In this document: positions 61,152-64,000 of the stretch, piece after piece | How the letters are laid out: each line of letters begins with the position of its first letter | Position numbering within the stretch: position 1 is the stretch's first letter | From: Streptomyces sp. SPB162 | GTDB lineage: Bacteria; Actinomycetota; Actinomycetes; Streptomycetales; Streptomycetaceae | Assembly: GCF_029504575.1 (NCBI RefSeq) | Contig: NZ_JAQFII010000002.1 | Span: 62,001-126,000, forward strand | Length of the DNA: 64,000 bases | Reading direction: 5' to 3' | Position numbers and translations under genes: made by a program | The notes under the pieces: generated by a model | Told to the model about the DNA's origin: nothing | Seen by the model: only the letters and a program-made list of their open reading frames with translations | Database searches by the model: none

Positions 61152-61463
61152 GTGGCATCGACTCCTGGGGCAGAAATTCCCGCTCCCGCACGTTCCGCCG
61201 GCTCGTGGCGTATATCCAGGGCGGCGCCACCACCGGCTCTGCTCGGATTCCTGTTGCTGTTGGCCGTCCTCATGGCAGCCTCGTTCGCGGTCGGCCGGGC
61301 GGCCGGTCCTGTCGCTCCGGGAATTCACCGGACGGGCAATGACGCACCGGGTGTCCCGGGCGAACCGTCACCCGGATCGCCGTCGGAACCGGACGGCGGC
61401 GGGATGCCGGGCATGGGCGGCATGGGGTCGCAGGGGCCCGAGATCACGGCGGCCGGACGATGA
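61152..61463 (+). CDS. Small Met-rich single-pass membrane protein of the copper operon
   Basis: A 103-residue protein with one membrane helix (LLGFLLLLAVLMAASFAVG, about residues 31-50) and a Gly/Pro/Met-rich outer tail (GGGMPGMGGMGSQGPEI) that resembles low-affinity Cu(I)-binding Met motifs. GTG 61152 is the only start that leaves the helix intact, but its ribosome site (GAGGA) is almost touching it. The stop overlaps the P-type ATPase start as ATGA, so the two are coupled. It may hand copper to the pump or receive it outside; this is inference. Confidence 0.6.
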   Translation: MASTPGAEIPAPARSAGSWRISRAAPPPALLGFLLLLAVLMAASFAVGRAAGPVAPGIHRTGNDAPGVPGEPSPGSPSEPDGGGMPGMGGMGSQGPEITAAGR

Positions 61464-63802
61464 CGGCCTCCGGTGCGATCACCACGGATCTGGTCGTCGG
61501 CGGTATGACGTGCGCGGCCTGCGTCGGCCGCGTGGAGAAGAAGCTCGCCCGGCTTGCCGACGTGACCGCCAGCGTGAACCTGGCCACCGGCCGGGCGCGC
61601 GTCACCCACCCGCCGGAGATGCCGGCCGAGCGACTGATCTCCGCCGTGGAGCAGGCCGGTTACACCGCCGAACTCCCCCGCCCGCCCGCACCGGACGGCA
61701 ACGGGCCCGTCGGGGCCGGGGCCGATGATGCCGCCGGCCGCGACGCCGCCCGGGACCGGTTGCTGGGCACCGCCGCGCTCGCGCTCCCCGTCATGCTGCT
61801 GTCCATGGTCCCGGCCTGGCAGTTCAATCACTGGCAGTGGCTGTGCTTCACCCTCGCCGCACCCGTGGCCACCTGGGGGGCCTGGCCGTTCCACCGCCAG
61901 GCCCTGCGGGGGCTGCGGCACTCCGCGGCGACGATGGACACGCTGGTGTCCGTGGGGGTGGCCGCCTCCTTCCTCTGGTCCGTGTACGCGCTCTATTTCG
62001 GCGGGGCCGGCGAACAGAACATGCGGATGCCGTTCAACTGGCTGCCGTCGGCCGGCGACGGAGTCGCGCACGTGTATCTGGAGGCGGCGGTCGGCGTTCC
62101 GCTGTTCGTGCTGACCGGGCGCTACCTGGAGGCACGCGCCCGGCGCGGCACCGGCTCCGCGCTCCGCGCGCTGGCCGAACTGGGCGCCAAGGACGTCGAG
62201 TTGCGGGGACACAACGGCGTCGGCGGCCCGCGGATACCCATCGCGGAGCTGCGGGTCGGCCAGGAGTTCCTGGTGCGGCCCGGCGAGAAGGTCGCCACCG
62301 ACGGTGTCGTGGTGGACGGCGCTTCCGCGCTCGATCTCTCCCTCGTCACGGGCGAGAGCACACCGGTGGAGGTCGGCCCCGGTGCCACGGTCGTGGGCGC
62401 GGCCGTCAACTCCGGCGGTCTGCTGGTGGTGCGGGCGACCGCCGTCGGCGCCGACACCCAACTCGAGCGGATCACCCGCCTGGTGACCGACGCGCAGGCG
62501 GGCAAGGCCCGCGTCCAGCGGCTCGCGGATTCGATCGCCGGCGTGTTCGTACCCGCCGTCGTGACGGTCGCGTGCACCGTGCTGGGCTTCTGGCTGGGGG
62601 CGGGAGCGGGCGCCGAGGCCGCCGTGACCGCGGCCGTCGCCGTCCTGGTGGTCGCCTGTCCGTGCGCGCTCGGCCTCGCCACTCCGACCGCCTTCCTCGC
62701 CGCCACCGGACGCGGCGCCCGACTGGGCATCCTCATCCGCGAACCCGAGGCGCTGGAGCGGCTGCGCCGGGTGGACACCGTCGTGTTCGACAAGACCGGC
62801 ACGCTCACCACCGGCCGGATGGCCCTCGTCGCGACCACGACCGTTCCCGACGGACCGGCCGCCGACGAGGTACTGCGGCTGGCGGGCGCGGTGGAGCACG
62901 GCTCGGAACACCCCGTCGGACGGGCGGTGGCCGCCGCCGCACGCCGGCGGGCCGGAGAGGGCGCCGCCCTGCCGGCGGCCGAGGGCTTCCGGGCGCTGCC
63001 CGGGGTGGGCGTGACCGGCCGGGTCGAGGGTCACGAGGTGCGCGTGGCCGGCCCCCGCGACCGTTCAGACCTGCCCGACGTGCTGCGACAGGCCCTGGAA
63101 CGGGCGGAGCGTGCCGCGCACACCGCCGTCGTCGTGGAGCTGGACGGCCGGGCGGCCGCCGTGCTGGCCGTCGGCGACACCGTGCGCCCCTCCAGCTACC
63201 GCGCCGTGCGCCATCTGCGGGAGCTGGGCATCGAGTCCGTCCTGCTCACCGGCGACGGACCCGCCGCGGCCGCGGCGATCGCCGAGCAGGTCGGCATCAC
63301 CCGGGTGCACGCCGGCGTCGCCCCGCGGGGCAAAGCCGAGATCATCGCCGAACTGCGGTCCGAAGGGCGGCGGGTGGCCATGGTCGGCGACGGGGTCAAC
63401 GACGCCGCGGCGCTGGCCGTGGCCGATCTCGGGATCGCGATGGGCACGGGGACCGACGTGGCGATCGGCGCGGCGGACCTCACGCTCGTGCGCGAGGACA
63501 TGGAGGCGGTCGTGCAGGCCGTCCGGCTCACCCGTCGCACCCTGCGCACGATCCGGGCCAACCTCGGGTGGGCGTTCGCGTACAACGTCCTGACGCTGCC
63601 GCTCGCGGCGACCGGCTGGCTCGACCCGATGTTCGCGGCGCTGGCGATGTCGGCCAGTTCGGTGCTCGTCGTCGGCAACAGCCTGCGGCTGGTCGGGCCT
63701 TCGCCCGGCGGCGGGTCCGGTTCCGGATCCGCTGCACGGGGGGCCGGGCGGACGCCGGGCCGTCGCGCCGGCGGCGAGCGGTCCCTGGCGGGTGCGCGAT
63801 GA
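61460..63802 (+). CDS. copA: Cu+-exporting P-type ATPase (CopA/CtpA-B type)
   Basis: A 780-residue P1B-type ATPase. One N-terminal heavy-metal domain has GGMTCAACVGRVEKK (C18, C21). The membrane metal site is the CPC motif in VACPCALGLATPTA (C400-P401-C402), diagnostic of the monovalent-copper group. The phosphorylation site is D444 in DKTGTLTTGR; TGES precedes it (VTGESTPVEVG), EHP (SEHPVGRAV) and GDGVNDAAAL follow. It exports Cu+ across the plasma membrane. It overlaps both neighbours by ATGA. The position next to an isonitrile lipopeptide cluster parallels M. tuberculosis, where ctpB lies beside the nrp operon. Confidence 0.93.
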   Translation: MTASGAITTDLVVGGMTCAACVGRVEKKLARLADVTASVNLATGRARVTHPPEMPAERLISAVEQAGYTAELPRPPAPDGNGPVGAGADDAAGRDAARDRLLGTAALALPVMLLSMVPAWQFNHWQWLCFTLAAPVATWGAWPFHRQALRGLRHSAATMDTLVSVGVAASFLWSVYALYFGGAGEQNMRMPFNWLPSAGDGVAHVYLEAAVGVPLFVLTGRYLEARARRGTGSALRALAELGAKDVELRGHNGVGGPRIPIAELRVGQEFLVRPGEKVATDGVVVDGASALDLSLVTGESTPVEVGPGATVVGAAVNSGGLLVVRATAVGADTQLERITRLVTDAQAGKARVQRLADSIAGVFVPAVVTVACTVLGFWLGAGAGAEAAVTAAVAVLVVACPCALGLATPTAFLAATGRGARLGILIREPEALERLRRVDTVVFDKTGTLTTGRMALVATTTVPDGPAADEVLRLAGAVEHGSEHPVGRAVAAAARRRAGEGAALPAAEGFRALPGVGVTGRVEGHEVRVAGPRDRSDLPDVLRQALERAERAAHTAVVVELDGRAAAVLAVGDTVRPSSYRAVRHLRELGIESVLLTGDGPAAAAAIAEQVGITRVHAGVAPRGKAEIIAELRSEGRRVAMVGDGVNDAAALAVADLGIAMGTGTDVAIGAADLTLVREDMEAVVQAVRLTRRTLRTIRANLGWAFAYNVLTLPLAATGWLDPMFAALAMSASSVLVVGNSLRLVGPSPGGGSGSGSAARGAGRTPGRRAGGERSLAGAR

Positions 63803-64000
63803 CTCCGCCGATCGACGACGGCCCCGACCGGGCTCCTGCCGGGATCATCCTCGAGGTGCCGGGGCCGCTGCGCGCCGCGCTGGTCCCGGTGGCCACCTGC
63901 GTGGCCGTGCTGGCGCTGCTCACCGCCTACACGGCGACGGGCGCGGCCGGCGAACCCCCGGCCCGGATCACCGTCACCGACGCCCGCGTCCTCCGGCCCG
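63799..64000 (+). CDS. Start of a membrane-anchored, probably PCuAC-like copper protein (3' partial)
   Basis: The first 67 residues are visible. A short cytoplasmic tail and LEVPGPLR lead into one membrane helix (AALVPVATCVAVLALLTAYT), then ARITVTDARVLRP, which resembles the first strand of the PCu(A)C/DUF461 copper-chaperone fold. The start overlaps the ATPase stop as ATGA, so it belongs to the copper operon. The assignment rests on a short piece and on context; the rest lies beyond the window. Confidence 0.5.
   Translation, partial: MTPPIDDGPDRAPAGIILEVPGPLRAALVPVATCVAVLALLTAYTATGAAGEPPARITVTDARVLRP

Overview
The window reads as chromosomal DNA of a filamentous actinomycete, most likely Streptomyces or a close relative. 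It is very GC-rich with strong third-position GC bias, has many GTG starts and ATGA/GTGA four-base overlaps, long perfect-stem terminators, CebR/LacI-type operators, and Streptomyces-typical families (DUF6227, isonitrile lipopeptide NRPS, CebEFG-like transporter, many secreted multidomain glycosidases). No rRNA, tRNA, CRISPR array or complete insertion sequence was seen.

Layout. 0-5.4 kb: two secreted beta-1,3-glucanases (GH55-like, 5' truncated by the window edge, and GH16) built on repeated discoidin/CBM32 modules, flanking a translationally coupled ArsR operon. 5.7-12.9 kb: a YtfQRT/YjfF-type furanose ABC importer with a LacI regulator and an aldose 1-epimerase. 13-19 kb: secreted GH5 (FN3-CBM2) and GH6 cellulases, divergent and each with a CebR-type box, then a GH2 enzyme with a C-terminal AbfB/CBM42 module. 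19-30.9 kb: housekeeping and regulatory genes (alpha/beta hydrolase, DUF4231 protein coupled to an ECF sigma factor, GlsB-like protein, Na+/H+ antiporter with divergent UBP zinc finger, decayed DD-peptidase, MFS/MarR pair, PadR, FadH-type reductase, LysR) and a 170-bp MITE-like element. 31-37 kb: a divergent pair of secreted enzymes, GH71/99-like and GH87, pointing to alpha-1,3-glucan. 37-46 kb: DUF6227 protein, phosphodiester-glycosidase-like protein, a CebEFG-like importer with a GH1 beta-glucosidase, and small unknown genes. 46.8-60.7 kb: one long leftward run of ten genes encoding an isonitrile lipopeptide pathway (ScoA-E type), a KASIII-ACP fusion, an MFS exporter and a FecBCD-type metal-chelate importer. 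61.1-64 kb: a rightward copper operon (Met-rich membrane peptide, Cu+ P-type ATPase, start of a PCuAC-like copper protein).

How the genes fit together. The left 45 kb looks like a polysaccharide-harvesting island. Cellulases with the CebEFG/GH1 module handle cellulose. The GH55/GH16 and GH87/GH71-like enzymes fit the beta- and alpha-1,3-glucans of fungal walls. The furanose importer plus GH2-CBM42, which share promoter motifs, could handle galactofuranose or arabinofuranose side chains. The right 17 kb looks like a metallophore locus: acyl chain supply (KASIII-ACP, ScoC/ScoB), glycine-derived isonitrile formation (ScoD/ScoE), assembly and reductive release on the NRPS (ScoA), export (MFS), re-uptake (FecBCD), with copper handling next door.

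Caveat. Six conserved genes (second furanose permease, LacI, antiporter, fadH, GH1, cebE-like) are each broken by one single-base indel, two of them in G/C homopolymers. This pattern fits sequencing error better than decay. They are listed as pseudogenes with the joined span given. The KASIII-ACP fusion should be judged with the same caution.
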